64,000 nucleotides of DNA from Enterobacter pseudoroggenkampii (GCF_026420145.1 NZ_JAPMLV010000003.1:124001-188000), one strand, 5' to 3'; shown: positions 53,127-63,776, counted from the stretch's first letter. The notes: a model not told the origin generated them from the sequence alone. Numbers and translations are program-made.

Positions 53127-54467
53127 CTACGCGACGCCGGGTTCCTGCGAGCGGCTGTACAGCATTTTGTAGACGGTTGCCGCAGCGGCCACCAGAGCGG
53201 GCACGCTGAGGATCATTAAAATACTGTCTGCCTGCCACTGCATCGAAAGAAGCTGGGCGCTGGTCATGGTACCCGCCACGCCGCCAAAGCGGCCGATCCC
53301 CTGCATCCAGGCGATGCCCGTCGCGCGGCACTCGGTGGGGTAAAAGGTGGCGGCCAGAGTCTGCATGCCCGACTGCGCGCCGTTCATCGCGATCCCCATC
53401 AGGAAAATCAACCCGCCAAACAGGGCGATATGGTTATGCTCAATGCCGAGCAAAAGAATAAGGCCCATCGTCAGCACGAAACCACACGCAACCACCCTGT
53501 GCGCTTCCCAGCGGTCCATCATCCAGCCAGCAAGCAGAATGCCGGCGGTGCCGCCGAATGTGAACAGCGAGGTGAGCCAGGCGGATTCCGCCAGCGCATA
53601 ACCCATCCCCTGCATCAGCGTCGGCATCCAGCTCAGCAGGACGTAGTAGATGACCAGCCCCATAAAATAGGTCACCCACAGCATCAGGGTGCCGGGCAGC
53701 CAGGGCATGGAAAACAGCTGCGACACGCTCCCTTTTTTAGACGCGATTTTCTCCTCGGCCAGGAAAAAGCCCGTGACGCTCTCCAGCGTGCCGCGGGCGA
53801 ACCGGCTGGCAATGCGGCGGACCTGCATGACGTCTTTCCCGCGCTGCACCAGAAACTTCACCGACTCCGGCAACAGCAACGCCAGCAGCAGCGTTAAAAT
53901 CAGCGGAGCAATTGCGCCGGTCAACAGCACGCTTCGCCAGCCGTGGTGGGGGATAAGCCAGGAAGAGATCGCGCCGCCGCCCGCCGCACCCAGAGGGAAG
54001 CCGCAGTACATGGTATTAATCGCCATGGCGCGACAGCGCTGGGGGGCGAACTCTGAGATCAGCGTAATGGCGTTCGGCATGGCGGCACCTAGCCCCAGGC
54101 CCGTCAGAAAGCGCCACAGCGTCAGGGTATTGAGGCTTTGCGCCCAGGCCGTGCCCAGGCTTGCCAGGCCGAAGAACAGACACGAAAAGACCAGCACCCG
54201 CTTGCGCCCCATCCGGTCCGATACCGGACCGGCGATCAGCGCGCCCAACGACAGCCCCAGCAGCGCTGCGCTCAGCACCGGCCCCAGATCCTGTTTGTGT
54301 ATCCCCCATTCTGCCGACAGCGTAGGCGCGATGTAACCCATCGCTGCCGTATCAAAGCCATCGATCGCCAGAACCAGAAAGCCCAGCACAATGAGCAGCC
54401 AGTGAAACCCTGAAAAGCGACTGTCGTCGATCACCTGCTGAATATCCACCTTACCTGAATACGCCAT
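53127..54467 (-). CDS. MFS transporter, aromatic acid:H+ symporter (AAHS) type
   Basis: This inner-membrane transporter of 446 residues has 12 predicted membrane segments. The first helix carries LAIDGFDTAAMGYIAPTL, the hallmark Asp motif of the AAHS family (PcaK, BenK, MhpT relatives), and the loop between helices 2 and 3 has the MFS motif SDRMGRKRVL. The start at 54467 has GGAG nearby; the longer frame is not supported. The substrate is probably an aromatic or other organic acid but no catabolic gene is adjacent. It sits between lldD and trmL, which touch each other in E. coli, so it is an insertion or a lineage-specific gain. Confidence 0.85.
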   Translation of the reverse strand: MAYSGKVDIQQVIDDSRFSGFHWLLIVLGFLVLAIDGFDTAAMGYIAPTLSAEWGIHKQDLGPVLSAALLGLSLGALIAGPVSDRMGRKRVLVFSCLFFGLASLGTAWAQSLNTLTLWRFLTGLGLGAAMPNAITLISEFAPQRCRAMAINTMYCGFPLGAAGGGAISSWLIPHHGWRSVLLTGAIAPLILTLLLALLLPESVKFLVQRGKDVMQVRRIASRFARGTLESVTGFFLAEEKIASKKGSVSQLFSMPWLPGTLMLWVTYFMGLVIYYVLLSWMPTLMQGMGYALAESAWLTSLFTFGGTAGILLAGWMMDRWEAHRVVACGFVLTMGLILLLGIEHNHIALFGGLIFLMGIAMNGAQSGMQTLAATFYPTECRATGIAWMQGIGRFGGVAGTMTSAQLLSMQWQADSILMILSVPALVAAAATVYKMLYSRSQEPGVA

Positions 54468-54590
54468 ACGCTCCACTCCGATCTGATGTTGTTTTTGTGT
54501 TCTTGTATTTGCTTGTCTATACAATTGCGTGCGGCAGGTGGATGTCAAATTTTCTTATCCAATATGTTATCTGGATGTTATTTTTGGCAT

Positions 54591-54620
54591 AAAAAAGCGC
54601 CCGAGGGGGACTTCGGGCGC
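54591..54620 (-). terminator. lldPRD Rho-independent terminator
   Basis: On the minus strand the 8-bp stem GCGCCCGA / TCGGGCGC is followed by six U, 30 bases after the lldD stop. It closes the lldPRD operon and separates it from the MFS gene. Confidence 0.9.
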
Positions 54621-54649
54621 ATGAGAAAGGGGGGAGTAACCGGAGAAGG

Positions 54650-55837
54650 TCAGGCCGCGTTTCCCTGAGCAAGGGGAGCCAGCGCTGCCGGTAATTTGCT
54701 TAACTCCTGCACCAGGGAATCCTTACTGATTTCGCTAATCGTTTTCGCACCGGTCAGCGTCATCGCCACCTTCATCTCTTTTTCGATCAGGTTAAGCAGA
54801 TTCGCCACGCCTGCCTGGCCGGCCGTCGCCAGGGCGTACAGATACGCGCGTCCCAGCAGCACGCTGTCGGCGCCCAGCGCAATCATGCGCACCACGTCCA
54901 GCCCGTTGCGGATGCCGCTGTCGGCCAGGATGGCGATATCGCCTTTCACCGCATCGGCAATGGCCGGCAGGGCGCGTGCGGAAGAGAGTACTCCGTCAAG
55001 CTGGCGTCCGCCGTGGTTAGAGACCACAATCCCGTCTGCGCCAAAGCGTACCGCATCGCGGGCATCTTCCGGGTCGAGGATCCCCTTGATCACCATCGGG
55101 CCGTCCCAGAACTCGCGGATCCACTCCAGGTCTTTCCACGAGATCGACGGATCGAAGTTGTTCGCCAGCCAGCCGATGTAATCCTCCAGCCCGGTCGGTT
55201 TACCGAGGTAAGCCGAGATATTCCCGAGATCGTGAGGCCGACCGTTCAGGCCGACATCCCACGCCCACTGGGGGTGGGTCACGGCCTGCCAGTAACGACG
55301 GAGCGCAGCATTCGGGCCGCTCATGCCGGAGTGGGCATCACGATAGCGTGCGCCGGGGGTCGGCATATCGACGGTAAAGACCAGCGTGGAGCAGCCCGCC
55401 GCTTTGGCGCGCTCGAGCGCGTTACGCATAAAGCCGCGATCGCGCAGGACGTACAGCTGGAACCACATAGGGCGCTTGATGGTCGGGGCGACCTCTTCAA
55501 TCGGACAAACCGAGACGGTAGAGAGGGTAAACGGAATGCCTTTAGCATCTGCGGCGGCGGCGGCCTGCACTTCACCGCGACGGGCGTACATGCCGCATAA
55601 ACCGACAGGTGCGAGCGCGACCGGCATGGAAAGCGTTTCGTTAAACAGTTTTGTCTCAAGGCTCAGGTCAGACATATTCTTCAGCACGCGCTGGCGCAGA
55701 GCCACCTCCGACAGATCTTCCACGTTGCGTCGCAGGGTGTATTCGGCATACGCCCCGCCGTCGATGTAGTGGAACAGGAACGGCGGCAAAATGCGCTGCG
55801 CCGCGGCGCGATAGTCACTGGCTGCTGAAATAATCAT
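54650..55837 (-). CDS. lldD: L-lactate dehydrogenase (quinone), FMN-dependent
   Basis: This membrane-associated flavoenzyme oxidises L-lactate to pyruvate and feeds electrons to the quinone pool. It has 395 residues (396 in E. coli). The active-site His and Arg lie in [12 protein letters not shown], with the FMN phosphate site in [10 protein letters not shown] and the substrate-contacting Tyr in the N-terminal FHYIDGGAY. It overlaps the lldR stop by four bases. Confidence 0.98.
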   Translation of the reverse strand: MIISAASDYRAAAQRILPPFLFHYIDGGAYAEYTLRRNVEDLSEVALRQRVLKNMSDLSLETKLFNETLSMPVALAPVGLCGMYARRGEVQAAAAADAKGIPFTLSTVSVCPIEEVAPTIKRPMWFQLYVLRDRGFMRNALERAKAAGCSTLVFTVDMPTPGARYRDAHSGMSGPNAALRRYWQAVTHPQWAWDVGLNGRPHDLGNISAYLGKPTGLEDYIGWLANNFDPSISWKDLEWIREFWDGPMVIKGILDPEDARDAVRFGADGIVVSNHGGRQLDGVLSSARALPAIADAVKGDIAILADSGIRNGLDVVRMIALGADSVLLGRAYLYALATAGQAGVANLLNLIEKEMKVAMTLTGAKTISEISKDSLVQELSKLPAALAPLAQGNAA

Positions 55838-56607
55838 GCTTTGTTCTCCCTGGAAATATCACTTTCGCCAGGCAGACGGGTAATACGCGCCTGTCGGGCC
55901 TGGTCTTCATCGAATCGTTTAATGGTGGTGTGCACGAAACCGAGATGCGCCATCATCGCTTTGCGCGCGGCCTCGGCATCACCGGCCAGAATGGCGTTGA
56001 GCACCGCCTCGTGTTGTTCGGTCAGTTGGGCAAACACCGGCGGAACCAGATACATGCGCTGGCGGCTCTGCTTCACGGAGGATTGCAGCAGGTCGAAGAA
56101 CCCGCGCATGGTCTGGAGCAGCACCACGTTGTGCGACGCCTCGGCAATCGCCAGGTGAAAACGCACGTCCGCCTGGGAGGCGATATCCGGATCGCTGCTT
56201 TGCGTGGCCTCAAAGCAGGCGATGAGTTTCTCTTTGTCGGCGTCGGTTGCCCGCATGGCAGCGTGCCAGGCGGTACTGGTTTCGATGGCGTGACGCGCTT
56301 CGAGGATGTCGAAGCTGTAGTCCGGATCGTTCTCCATCAGCGTCTTCAGCGGCTGAACGATGTTTTGCTCGGACCAGTCGTCATGCTGCCAGCGCACAAA
56401 GGTGCCGCCGCCGCGACGGCTCACCAGTACCCCTTCACTGACCAGCGTCGCCAGCGCCTCACGCAGTGAATTGCGCGACACGCCAAGCTGGGCGGCGAGC
56501 TGGCGTTCGGCGGGCAACTTCATGCCCGCTTCCAGCTGTTGTTCTTCAATCAGCGCCCGCACGCGAGAGGCAATCTCGTCGGACAGGCGTCTGGGCATCA
56601 CTATCAT
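55834..56607 (-). CDS. lldR: L-lactate-responsive regulator LldR (GntR/FadR type)
   Basis: LldR represses lldPRD without lactate and can activate it with lactate. It has 257 residues: an N-terminal winged helix ([20 protein letters not shown]) and a C-terminal FCD ligand domain with the metal-binding histidines in [12 protein letters not shown] and the later EQHEAV. It overlaps lldP and lldD by four bases each (ATGA), giving full translational coupling. Two matching operators flank the likely lldP promoter. Confidence 0.97.
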   Translation of the reverse strand: MIVMPRRLSDEIASRVRALIEEQQLEAGMKLPAERQLAAQLGVSRNSLREALATLVSEGVLVSRRGGGTFVRWQHDDWSEQNIVQPLKTLMENDPDYSFDILEARHAIETSTAWHAAMRATDADKEKLIACFEATQSSDPDIASQADVRFHLAIAEASHNVVLLQTMRGFFDLLQSSVKQSRQRMYLVPPVFAQLTEQHEAVLNAILAGDAEAARKAMMAHLGFVHTTIKRFDEDQARQARITRLPGESDISRENKA

Positions 56608-58259
56608 GGGATCATCCAGGTTAAGACATAGGCCTGCAGGGTGGTGATCACCCCGACCATGCAGGTGAATATCAGGCTGTGTTTCACGGTAAAGCGGAAC
56701 AGGTCCGACTCTTTACCAACCAGTCCCACCGCCGCACAGGCAATGGCGATGGATTGTGGCGAGATCATTTTCCCGGTCACGCCGCCTGTGGTATTCGCGG
56801 CCACCAGCAGGACGTCCGATACGCCAATCTGCTGGGCTGCCGTTGCCTGCAGCGCGGCAAACAGGGCGTTCGACGAGGTATCGGAACCGGTCAGGAACAC
56901 CCCCAGCCAGCCGAGGAACGGCGAGAAGAAGGTGAAGGCGTGGCTGGTATGCGCCAGCGCCAGTGCCAGCGTCGATGACAGGCCGGAGTAGTTCGAGATA
57001 AACGCGAACGCCAGCACCATGCCGATGGAGTAGATCGGCAGCATCAGCTCTTTAACGGTCGCCGCAAAGGTCTGCACCGCGGCCGCAGGCTTCATGCGCA
57101 GCCATACCACGGAAAGGATAGCGGCAAACAGGATGGCGGTCCCGGTAGCGGAGAACCAGTCGAATTTATAGACCGCGGCATACGGCGTGGCGGCGTGCAC
57201 CACCGGCGGCATACGGGCGACCATCTTGTCGAGGAACGGCACCGAAACGTTAATCACCATGTCGTACAGCGCGCCGCCCGGGGCGAACAGGGCTTTAAAC
57301 GGCGGGATACTCCACAGCGTAACCGTGGCGGTCAGGAACAGGAACGGCGACCAGGCGCGAATCACCTGTCCTGCGGTATAACCGGTGCGGGCCAGGGTTT
57401 GATCGACCTGCGAGGCACCCATGTCGGCGAAGCGGAAAATACGGACCGGCTGCCAGCGTTTCAGGAACAGCGTCAGACAGACCAGCGAGACCAGTGAAGA
57501 GATGATGTCTGGCAGTTCTGGGCCAAGGAAGTTCGAGCTGAGGTACTGGGCAATCGCGAACGAACCGCCCGCCACCATCACCGCAGGCCAGGTCTCCTTC
57601 ACGCCGCGCCAGCCGTCCATAATCGCCATGATCCAGAACAGGACGATAATGGTCAGGAACGGCAGCTGGCGACCCACCATCTGGCCAATCTCAAAGCTGT
57701 CCAGGCCGGTCACCTGGCCCGCAACCAGAATCGGAATACCCATCGCACCAAACGCCACCGGTGCGGTGTTCACAATCAGGCACAGGCCTGCGGCATACAG
57801 CGGGTTAAAGCCCAGGCCCACCAGCAGCGCGGCGGTGATCGCCACCGGTGCGCCAAAGCCTGCCGCGCCTTCCAGAAACGCCCCAAAGGAGAAGCCGACA
57901 ATCAGCATCTGCAGGCGCTGGTCCGGCGTAATGGAGAGAATCGACGAGCGGATAATGTCGAACTGTCCGGTTTTCACCGAGATTTTATAGACAAAGACCG
58001 CCGCGATGATGATCCACGCAATCGGCCACAGGCCGTAGAAGAAACCGTAGACGACGGAGGCCAGCGCGCGATCGACCGGCATTTTGTAGAAGAACAGCGC
58101 CACCAGCAGGGCGATGGCGACGGTGTACGTCGCGGCAAGGTAGCCCTTCAGCTTGAGCTTAATCAGCGCAAAGAAGAAGAACAGGATCGGAAGCGATGCG
58201 ATCAGGCTCGACAGCCAGATATTGCCGGCCGGGTCGTAGTTTTGTTGCCAGAGGCTCAT
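56604..58259 (-). CDS. lldP: L-lactate permease
   Basis: This inner-membrane lactate:proton symporter of the LctP family also takes up glycolate and D-lactate. It has 551 residues (same as E. coli) with 12-14 membrane segments, the family motifs [16 protein letters not shown] and [14 protein letters not shown], and [16 protein letters not shown]. It is the first gene of lldPRD. Confidence 0.98.
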   Translation of the reverse strand: MSLWQQNYDPAGNIWLSSLIASLPILFFFFALIKLKLKGYLAATYTVAIALLVALFFYKMPVDRALASVVYGFFYGLWPIAWIIIAAVFVYKISVKTGQFDIIRSSILSITPDQRLQMLIVGFSFGAFLEGAAGFGAPVAITAALLVGLGFNPLYAAGLCLIVNTAPVAFGAMGIPILVAGQVTGLDSFEIGQMVGRQLPFLTIIVLFWIMAIMDGWRGVKETWPAVMVAGGSFAIAQYLSSNFLGPELPDIISSLVSLVCLTLFLKRWQPVRIFRFADMGASQVDQTLARTGYTAGQVIRAWSPFLFLTATVTLWSIPPFKALFAPGGALYDMVINVSVPFLDKMVARMPPVVHAATPYAAVYKFDWFSATGTAILFAAILSVVWLRMKPAAAVQTFAATVKELMLPIYSIGMVLAFAFISNYSGLSSTLALALAHTSHAFTFFSPFLGWLGVFLTGSDTSSNALFAALQATAAQQIGVSDVLLVAANTTGGVTGKMISPQSIAIACAAVGLVGKESDLFRFTVKHSLIFTCMVGVITTLQAYVLTWMIP

Positions 58260-58480
58260 GCAGGTCTCCTGGGGACCAGACAGCCTGCGCTGCGGGTGAG
58301 TCTCCGCTCATCTCTGCATCACAGTCTGTGTAAAAGTGGTCCTGCCAATGTTGTGTTGTAGGGTTAATGACAATGAATGGTTAACCAGATGTTATGAGCT
58401 AGCAATGGTTTTGTGAGCGGAAATAATGGAATTGTGAACCAGGGGAGAAAGAAAAGGGGGATTGGTTGGGCCAATTTGAG
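58260..58480 (-). promoter_or_regulatory. lldP control region with two LldR-like operators and an ArcA-like box
   Basis: Two copies of TGGTNNNGCCAA lie at 58337-58348 and 58463-58474, centres exactly 126 bp apart, or twelve helical turns. They match the layout described for E. coli lldPRD, where LldR operators flank the promoter and allow looping (from memory). Between them GGTTA (58379-58383) and TGTTA (58390-58394) form an 11-bp-spaced direct repeat like an ArcA box. No clear -35/-10 pair was assigned. Confidence 0.6.
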
Positions 58481-58499
58481 GCGGGGGTGGGGCCTGATG

Positions 58500-58590
58500 C
58501 CCTCACCCCGACCCTCTCCCACGGGGAGAGGGAGAAAACCGCACCGTACAGTCCCCTCGCCCCTTTGGGGAGAGGGTTAGGGTGAGGGGG
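58500..58590. repeat. GC-rich palindromic intergenic repeat, copy 1
   Basis: Outer arms CCCTCACCCCGACCCTCTCC and GGAGAGGGTTAGGGTGAGGG form an imperfect palindrome, and the centre holds two smaller hairpins of CCCTCTCCC/GGGAGAGGG type. This class of repeat is common between enterobacterial genes. It lies between yibL (minus strand) and the lldP control region. A second copy is at 60784. Confidence 0.75.
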
Positions 58591-58597
58591 ATAAGTA

Positions 58598-58960
58598 TCA
58601 GAACGCGGTCTTACAAAAACCCGTCATCTCTTTCAGGCCCATTTCGCGGCCAAGCTCGGTCATCGGGTGTACCACTACCAGACCACGGACGCTTTTCTTC
58701 AGCTTGCCCATGTCGGCCTGCTCTTTTTTGGTGATCGCACGGCGGTGCGGCATGTTCATCAGCTTCTGCGCTTCTTTGCTCAGCTTCTGGCCTTTGACCT
58801 CGCGCAGGCGCTCGATCTCCGCTTCCAGCTTCGCGGTCTCTTTTTCAAGCTCGGCGTACTTCTCGGCGGACTCGACCAGTGACAGGCCCGCCATCTGGTG
58901 GCGGATGAGATCCAGGCGGTCGCTCAGGCGTTTAATTTCGTTCTTTTCGACTTCTTTCAT
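58598..58960 (-). CDS. yibL: YibL family ribosome-associated protein
   Basis: This small basic protein of 120 residues is as long as E. coli YibL, which has been found associated with ribosomes. The N-terminal 60 residues are a charged coiled coil ([15 protein letters not shown] onward), and the C-terminal half carries [20 protein letters not shown]. No enzymatic motif is visible and the role is unknown. It lies downstream of mtlR on the same strand with a 58-base gap. Confidence 0.9.
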   Translation of the reverse strand: MKEVEKNEIKRLSDRLDLIRHQMAGLSLVESAEKYAELEKETAKLEAEIERLREVKGQKLSKEAQKLMNMPHRRAITKKEQADMGKLKKSVRGLVVVHPMTELGREMGLKEMTGFCKTAF

Positions 58961-59018
58961 GACAAATAACTCTGAAAACGGGGAATTTACAGGGAAGGAT
59001 ACACCAATGTGAGCAGGC

Positions 59019-59609
59019 TTACTTCTGAAACGCTTTTTTTAAGCTGATTCGGGAAATCAGCTCAGTCAGTGAGAGAACCATCGTGGAACGGACAACCTGT
59101 TGATAACGCAGCTTTTGCATCGCGTAGAGCTCAGGGTCGCTGTTATCAAACTGCGGTGCCGGAGGAAGCGCGGTGACGCAGTGCAGCTCGCCGAACGGCC
59201 CCAGGATTTCATCGTCGGTAAAGGTGTACTCGTTACCGTCATGATTGAGTTCTTCGCGCAGCGCCATTAGCAGCTCCGCATCTTCATACTCTTGTCGGTT
59301 CAGCACGCCAAGACCATAAATCAGCTTCAGACGCACGGATAAATCGCCCAGCGGTCCGTCTCCGTCCAGTAACGGTTCTACAGCATATTTTACCGCGTAG
59401 TCGTCTTTGCGAAACACCTGAAGCACCAGGATATTCACCGCCTCGGTTAACAGCTCGACGGCGGCAATCAGGAAACTTCGTACGGTTTTGCCAACATTCA
59501 GACGCTCAAGCACACGATTTTCAAAGGCCTGGGTTTGTTCCATTATTGCCTGCATATCTGACAATCTGTTATCCGGGCGCAGGCTAACCTGCGCCTCACT
59601 GTGCATCAT
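59019..59609 (-). CDS. mtlR: Mannitol operon repressor MtlR
   Basis: MtlR represses mtlAD but has no recognisable DNA-binding motif; in E. coli it is thought to act with other proteins such as HPr. It has 196 residues, all helical, with [20 protein letters not shown] and [24 protein letters not shown] conserved. Its ATG overlaps the mtlD stop by four bases. The first ten residues differ from E. coli. Confidence 0.95.
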   Translation of the reverse strand: MMHSEAQVSLRPDNRLSDMQAIMEQTQAFENRVLERLNVGKTVRSFLIAAVELLTEAVNILVLQVFRKDDYAVKYAVEPLLDGDGPLGDLSVRLKLIYGLGVLNRQEYEDAELLMALREELNHDGNEYTFTDDEILGPFGELHCVTALPPAPQFDNSDPELYAMQKLRYQQVVRSTMVLSLTELISRISLKKAFQK

Positions 59610-60754
59610 TTGGTTGCGTTGTATGCGTTAACCGCCTCCACAACCACGTCGCTGTTGGCGTCCAGACCGGAAATCTGCGCCAGCGCAGCCTGCGCGCCCT
59701 GGGTATCAATCAGCTGAGCCAGTTCCTGCGCCTGCGGGTCCTGTTCGCTGCGGTAGTGCATTGCGGCGGCAATCCCTTTCACCAGGTTGGCGTGCGGCAG
59801 GCCGTATTCCAGCGTGCCCAGCAGCGGCTTAATCAGGCGATCGCCCGCGCTCAGTTTGCGCAGAGGCTGACGGCCCACGCGCTCAACGTCATCTTTCAGA
59901 TACGGGTTTTCAAAGCGACCGAGGATTTTCTGGATGTATGCTGCGTGTTTCTCAGCATCAAAACCGTAGCGTTTGATCAGCACCGCGCCGCTCTCTTCCA
60001 TTGCCCCTTTTACCACCGCGCGGATCTTCTCATCGAGGATCGCGTCACGAATGGTCTGATGACCGGCCAATTTTCCGAGGTACGCGGTTATAGCATGCCC
60101 GGTGTTCAGCGTGAAGAGTTTGCGTTCGACAAATGCCATCAGGTTATCGGTTAATTCCATTCCCGGAATAGTCGGCAGGGCGCCTTTAAACTGGGTTTTA
60201 TCAACGATCCACTCGCTGAAGGTTTCCACGGTCACTTCCAGCGGATCGTGGGTGGCGGATTCGGACGGCGGAACGATGCGATCCACAGCGGAATCCACAA
60301 AGCCGACGTGCGCTTCAACCCAGGCTTTATCTTCGTCTGCTACAGCGTTAAGAACGTGGCCTTTCAGCTGCGTGGTGCCGCGCACCATGTTTTCACAGGC
60401 GATGATGTTCAGCGGGGTGTCGATGCCCTGCGCTTTACGTTTTGCCAGGCCTTTCGCGACCGCAGGAGCGATGCGCTCAAGCACAACTGGACCTACGGCA
60501 GTGGTGACCAGATCGACGCTGGCGATAAGGTCGATAACATCTTCACCGATGCTGCTGACCGCGTTGACGCCAGATACTGTCTCAACCTGCTCGTTTTCAC
60601 CGACCACATGGACCTGATAGCTATGACGCGCATTCAGGGCATCCAGGACGACCTGATTCACATCGGCGAATGTCAGCGTAATGCCCGCGTCTGCCAGCAG
60701 TTTACCGATAAAACCACGACCGATATTACCTGCGCCAAAATGTAATGCTTTCAT
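59606..60754 (-). CDS. mtlD: Mannitol-1-phosphate 5-dehydrogenase
   Basis: MtlD converts mannitol-1-phosphate from the PTS to fructose-6-phosphate with NAD. It has 382 residues, as in E. coli, starting [20 protein letters not shown] with the NAD-binding GAGNIGRG. The polyol-dehydrogenase catalytic region around [11 protein letters not shown] is intact. A ribosome site AAGG lies upstream of 60754. The gap to mtlA contains a palindromic repeat that may lower mtlD expression relative to mtlA. Confidence 0.98.
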   Translation of the reverse strand: MKALHFGAGNIGRGFIGKLLADAGITLTFADVNQVVLDALNARHSYQVHVVGENEQVETVSGVNAVSSIGEDVIDLIASVDLVTTAVGPVVLERIAPAVAKGLAKRKAQGIDTPLNIIACENMVRGTTQLKGHVLNAVADEDKAWVEAHVGFVDSAVDRIVPPSESATHDPLEVTVETFSEWIVDKTQFKGALPTIPGMELTDNLMAFVERKLFTLNTGHAITAYLGKLAGHQTIRDAILDEKIRAVVKGAMEESGAVLIKRYGFDAEKHAAYIQKILGRFENPYLKDDVERVGRQPLRKLSAGDRLIKPLLGTLEYGLPHANLVKGIAAAMHYRSEQDPQAQELAQLIDTQGAQAALAQISGLDANSDVVVEAVNAYNATK

Positions 60755-60783
60755 AGTGTTAACCTTCATCAATGTTTTTACCC

Positions 60784-60846
60784 GAGAGGGCTGGGGTGAG
60801 GAACGTTTTCCCCTCACCCTAGCCCTCTCCCCGGGGGGAGAGGGAG
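60784..60846. repeat. GC-rich palindromic intergenic repeat, copy 2 (mtlA-mtlD)
   Basis: Arms GAGAGGGCTGGGGTGAGG and CCTCACCCTAGCCCTCTC pair with one mismatch around an 11-base spacer, followed by a second hairpin CCCTCTCCCC/GGGGGGAGAGGG. The sequence is related to the copy at 58500. It sits inside the mtlAD transcript. Confidence 0.75.
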
Positions 60847-60854
60847 GAGTACCG

Positions 60855-62762
60855 TTATTTGTTAAGCAGAGCCAGAACTTCGTCAACGCTTTCAGTCTGT
60901 GCCAGACGCTCGATGACGGACTCATCATCCAGCGCGTTGGTCAGGCTGGTAATCACCTGAATGTGCTCGTTGTTGCGAGCGGCGATACCAATCACCAGAC
61001 GGGCGATGTCGTCTTCTTCTTCACCGAAGCGCACGCCCTGCGGATACTGACAGAATACGACGCCAGTTTTCAGGACGCGATCTTTCGCTTCAACCGTACC
61101 GTGCGGCACCGCGATGGATTCGCCCAGATAGGTCGGGGTCAGTTTTTCGCGTTCCAGCATCGCGTCGACATATTCAGGCTGAACGTAGCCGCCTTTCACC
61201 AGCTGCTCACCGGCAAAGCGAATCGCTTCTTCTTTGGTAGCCGCGGTACGACCGAGGAAGATGTTTTCCGCACCCAGCTTAAACAGGTGGGCGTTGCTCT
61301 CGTCAAAACTGTCCTGCAGGCTGGAGCGCACTTTCACTTCGTTGTCTTCGTGACGCTGCGCGGCAACCAGACGTTCGGTCAGGCTGGTATACAGGCCGCT
61401 GTCGAGGAAGTTGGTCAGCGAAATGTGCTGTGCCTGTGGTACCTGACGCATGGCGCGTTCGGTCAGATCGCGGTGCGTGATAACCAGGTCAACATCCGGC
61501 GGCAGGCTGTTAATGGCGCTGTTGGTCACGGAGATGTTGGTCAGGCCCGCATCCTGCACTTTCTTACGCAGCACGCCTGCACCCATTGCGCTGGAACCCA
61601 TACCGGCATCACAGGCAACGATGATTTTACGTACGTGGCTCAGGTCGTTAGAGACATCACCTGCTGCCAGTGGCGTCGCGCCTTTGGATTCTGCTTTCAT
61701 GTCGTGCATACGACGTGTTGCGGCTTCGATGTCATCATCTTCTTTCACTTTGCTGGTTTTCAGCAGGATAGAAGAGACCACGAAGGAGACGGCCATTGCC
61801 GCAAAGATAGCCGCAAGGTTCGCGAAGTAAGCGCCTTTTGGCGTCATCGCCAGTACCGCCAGGATAGAACCCGGAGAGGCCGGAGAAACCAGACCGCCGC
61901 CCAGCACGCTCAGGGTGAACACACCGGTCATACCGCCGAGGATAACGGCCAGGATCAGACGTGGGTTCATCAGCACGTAAGGGAAGTAAATTTCGTGGAT
62001 ACCGCCCAGGAAGTGGATGATCGCCGCACCGCCAGCAGACTGTTTAGCGCTGCCACGGCCAAAGAAGATGTACGCCAGCAGAACGCCCATACCTGGACCC
62101 GGGTTAGCTTCAATCAGGAAGAAGATAGACTTGCCGAGATCGTGAGACTGCTGGATACCCAGCGGCGAGAAGATGCCGTGGTTGATGGCGTTGTTAAGGA
62201 ACAGGATTTTCGCCGGTTCAACGAAGATAGACGCCAGCGGCAGCATCTCGTGCGCCACCATGAAGTTAACGCCTGCCGCCAGAATTTTGGACAGCACTTC
62301 AACCGCAGGGCCAATGCCGAGGAACGCCAGAATGGCGAGGATCATCCCGATGATGCCCGCAGAGAAGTTGTTCACCAGCATTTCGAAGCCGGATTTGATC
62401 TTACCATCAACCCAGACGTCGAATTTCTTAATCGCCCAGCCGCCCAGAGGACCGGCAATCATCGCCCCGAGGAACATCGGCATATCCGCACCGACGATAA
62501 CACCCATGGTTGTGATAGCACCCACGACGCCACCACGGTCACCGCCCACCAGACGACCCCCGGTGAAACCGATGAGCAGCGGCAGGAGATAGGTAATCAT
62601 TGGGCCAACAAGTTTCGCCAGCGTTTCGTTAGGCAACCACCCTGTCGGAATGAACAATGCGGTGATGATACCCCACGCGATAAACGCGCCGATATTTGGC
62701 ATCACCATGTTGCTGAGGAAACGACCAAAGCTTTGAACTTTGATCTTGAAATCGGATGACAT
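60855..62762 (-). CDS. mtlA: Mannitol-specific PTS enzyme IICBA
   Basis: MtlA imports and phosphorylates mannitol to mannitol-1-phosphate. It has 635 residues (637 in E. coli). The IIC membrane domain (about 1-340) has [15 protein letters not shown]; the IIB domain carries the phosphocysteine in [13 protein letters not shown]; the IIA domain the phosphohistidine in [13 protein letters not shown]. It is transcribed divergently from yibI from a long upstream region with several CRP-like sites. Confidence 0.99.
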   Translation of the reverse strand: MSSDFKIKVQSFGRFLSNMVMPNIGAFIAWGIITALFIPTGWLPNETLAKLVGPMITYLLPLLIGFTGGRLVGGDRGGVVGAITTMGVIVGADMPMFLGAMIAGPLGGWAIKKFDVWVDGKIKSGFEMLVNNFSAGIIGMILAILAFLGIGPAVEVLSKILAAGVNFMVAHEMLPLASIFVEPAKILFLNNAINHGIFSPLGIQQSHDLGKSIFFLIEANPGPGMGVLLAYIFFGRGSAKQSAGGAAIIHFLGGIHEIYFPYVLMNPRLILAVILGGMTGVFTLSVLGGGLVSPASPGSILAVLAMTPKGAYFANLAAIFAAMAVSFVVSSILLKTSKVKEDDDIEAATRRMHDMKAESKGATPLAAGDVSNDLSHVRKIIVACDAGMGSSAMGAGVLRKKVQDAGLTNISVTNSAINSLPPDVDLVITHRDLTERAMRQVPQAQHISLTNFLDSGLYTSLTERLVAAQRHEDNEVKVRSSLQDSFDESNAHLFKLGAENIFLGRTAATKEEAIRFAGEQLVKGGYVQPEYVDAMLEREKLTPTYLGESIAVPHGTVEAKDRVLKTGVVFCQYPQGVRFGEEEDDIARLVIGIAARNNEHIQVITSLTNALDDESVIERLAQTESVDEVLALLNK

Positions 62763-62853
62763 AAAACACCCCTTCTTCTGTTTACGCTTAGGCTTGCGGC
62801 CCGAGGTTTATTGTTAATGAGGCGGCAGAGGTAGCCGGACCCTGTTCTGATGC

Positions 62854-62869
62854 TGTGAAATCTGGCACT
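62854..62869. promoter_or_regulatory. CRP-like site 1 (mtlA)
   Basis: TGTGA-N6-GCACT: one perfect half-site and a weaker second half. It is the site nearest the mtlA start. Confidence 0.5.
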
Positions 62870-62902
62870 GAATCGTTCAACTGTCCAGACAGCGAAAATT
62901 TG

Positions 62903-62918
62903 TGTGACGCATGTCACG
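62903..62918. promoter_or_regulatory. CRP-like site 2 (mtlA)
   Basis: TGTGA-N6-TCACG: nine of ten consensus half-site bases. Confidence 0.75.
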
Positions 62919-62946
62919 TAAATGTAGGGGGTGTGGACATCAATGA

Positions 62947-62962
62947 GGTGATCTTAATCACA
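62947..62962. promoter_or_regulatory. CRP-like site 3 (mtlA)
   Basis: GGTGA-N6-TCACA: nine of ten consensus half-site bases. Confidence 0.75.
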
Positions 62963-63019
62963 AAACAGGTGTGCAAAAAAAATACGATGGCGAGAAATAC
63001 GGCAAAAACCACCCCTTTT

Positions 63020-63035
63020 CGTGATGTTTGTCACA
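63020..63035. promoter_or_regulatory. CRP-like site 4 (mtlA)
   Basis: CGTGA-N6-TCACA: nine of ten consensus half-site bases. Confidence 0.75.
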
Positions 63036-63063
63036 TTTTGATTTCATGTGTTTGTTTCTGGAT

Positions 63064-63079
63064 TGTGACTGATTTCACA
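63064..63079. promoter_or_regulatory. CRP-like site 5 (mtlA)
   Basis: TGTGA-N6-TCACA: a perfect consensus pair. It is the site furthest from mtlA and could also serve yibI. Confidence 0.8.
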
Positions 63080-63419
63080 AAATATTTTTATGCGGATTTC
63101 TCCGGCTGTGATCGGCGGCAAACTCTGATTCGCGATTCAGCGCCAGGATGATATTGCACGACACGATAAGCTAAAAAACCACTTTTGATGTGTGGTATGG
63201 CGAAAAGTTAAAAGGTGGATTACGCTCATATTGTAAGGTTAAGTCTATTATTATTCAGGATATATTTTGACACGCTTATAAACTTGCATGGAGATATTAT
63301 AAAAATACATACTTCCCGGCCCTGGGAATAATGAACACAACCCCGTGTTTATAAAAATTAATTAGGTTGCGTACCGTTTTATTAATTTAATGAGTTGACG
63401 TTGTTTAAGTGAGGAGAAT

Positions 63420-63776
63420 ATGTTTCTCAACTATTTTGCGCTGGGCGTATTGATTTTTGTATTTCTGGTTCTGTTTTACGGAATCATCGCCATTCATGAC
63501 ATCCCTTACAATATGGCCAAAAAGCGTAACCATCCGCATGCCGATGCAATTCACACGGCAGGGTGGATTAGCCTGTTTACGCTCCATGCCATCTGGCCGT
63601 TCCTGTGGATTTGGGCCACCCTGTACCGCGAAGATCGTGGCTGGGGTATGCAAAACCACATTACAAAGCCTGATGAGGTCCCGGGCATGGATGCGCTCGC
63701 CAAACGCGTGGCGGAACTCGAACAAAAGCTGGCCGCGGTAAAGCCTGCTGCTGATAAGAACACGCTGGAGCGCTAA
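63420..63776 (+). CDS. yibI: DUF3302 membrane protein YibI
   Basis: This inner-membrane protein of 118 residues (120 in E. coli) has two membrane segments, about 5-27 and 48-68, a conserved [16 protein letters not shown] between them, and a variable, charged C-terminal helix. The function is unknown, but it is always next to yibH, an HlyD-type membrane-fusion protein, so the pair probably forms part of an efflux or export assembly. Start 63420 follows AGGAG. Confidence 0.93.
   Translation: MFLNYFALGVLIFVFLVLFYGIIAIHDIPYNMAKKRNHPHADAIHTAGWISLFTLHAIWPFLWIWATLYREDRGWGMQNHITKPDEVPGMDALAKRVAELEQKLAAVKPAADKNTLER

Larger units (their letters stand above)
62763..63419. promoter_or_regulatory. mtlA-yibI divergent control region
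   Basis: This 657-bp stretch has no gene. The mtlA-proximal half holds five CRP-like palindromes (listed separately). The remaining 63080-63419 is AT-rich and should carry the yibI promoter; TTGACA at 63267 lacks a -10 element at standard spacing, so no promoter is assigned. Confidence 0.7.

Noticed and set aside
60681..62759. 692-codon open frame antisense to mtlA
   Set aside because: Long but explained by mtlA codon bias; the translation is full of His/Gln/Asp repeats without any domain.
63267..63300. TTGACA as yibI promoter -35
   Set aside because: The best -10-like hexamers (GATATT, TATTAT) are 20-22 bases away, outside the normal spacing.
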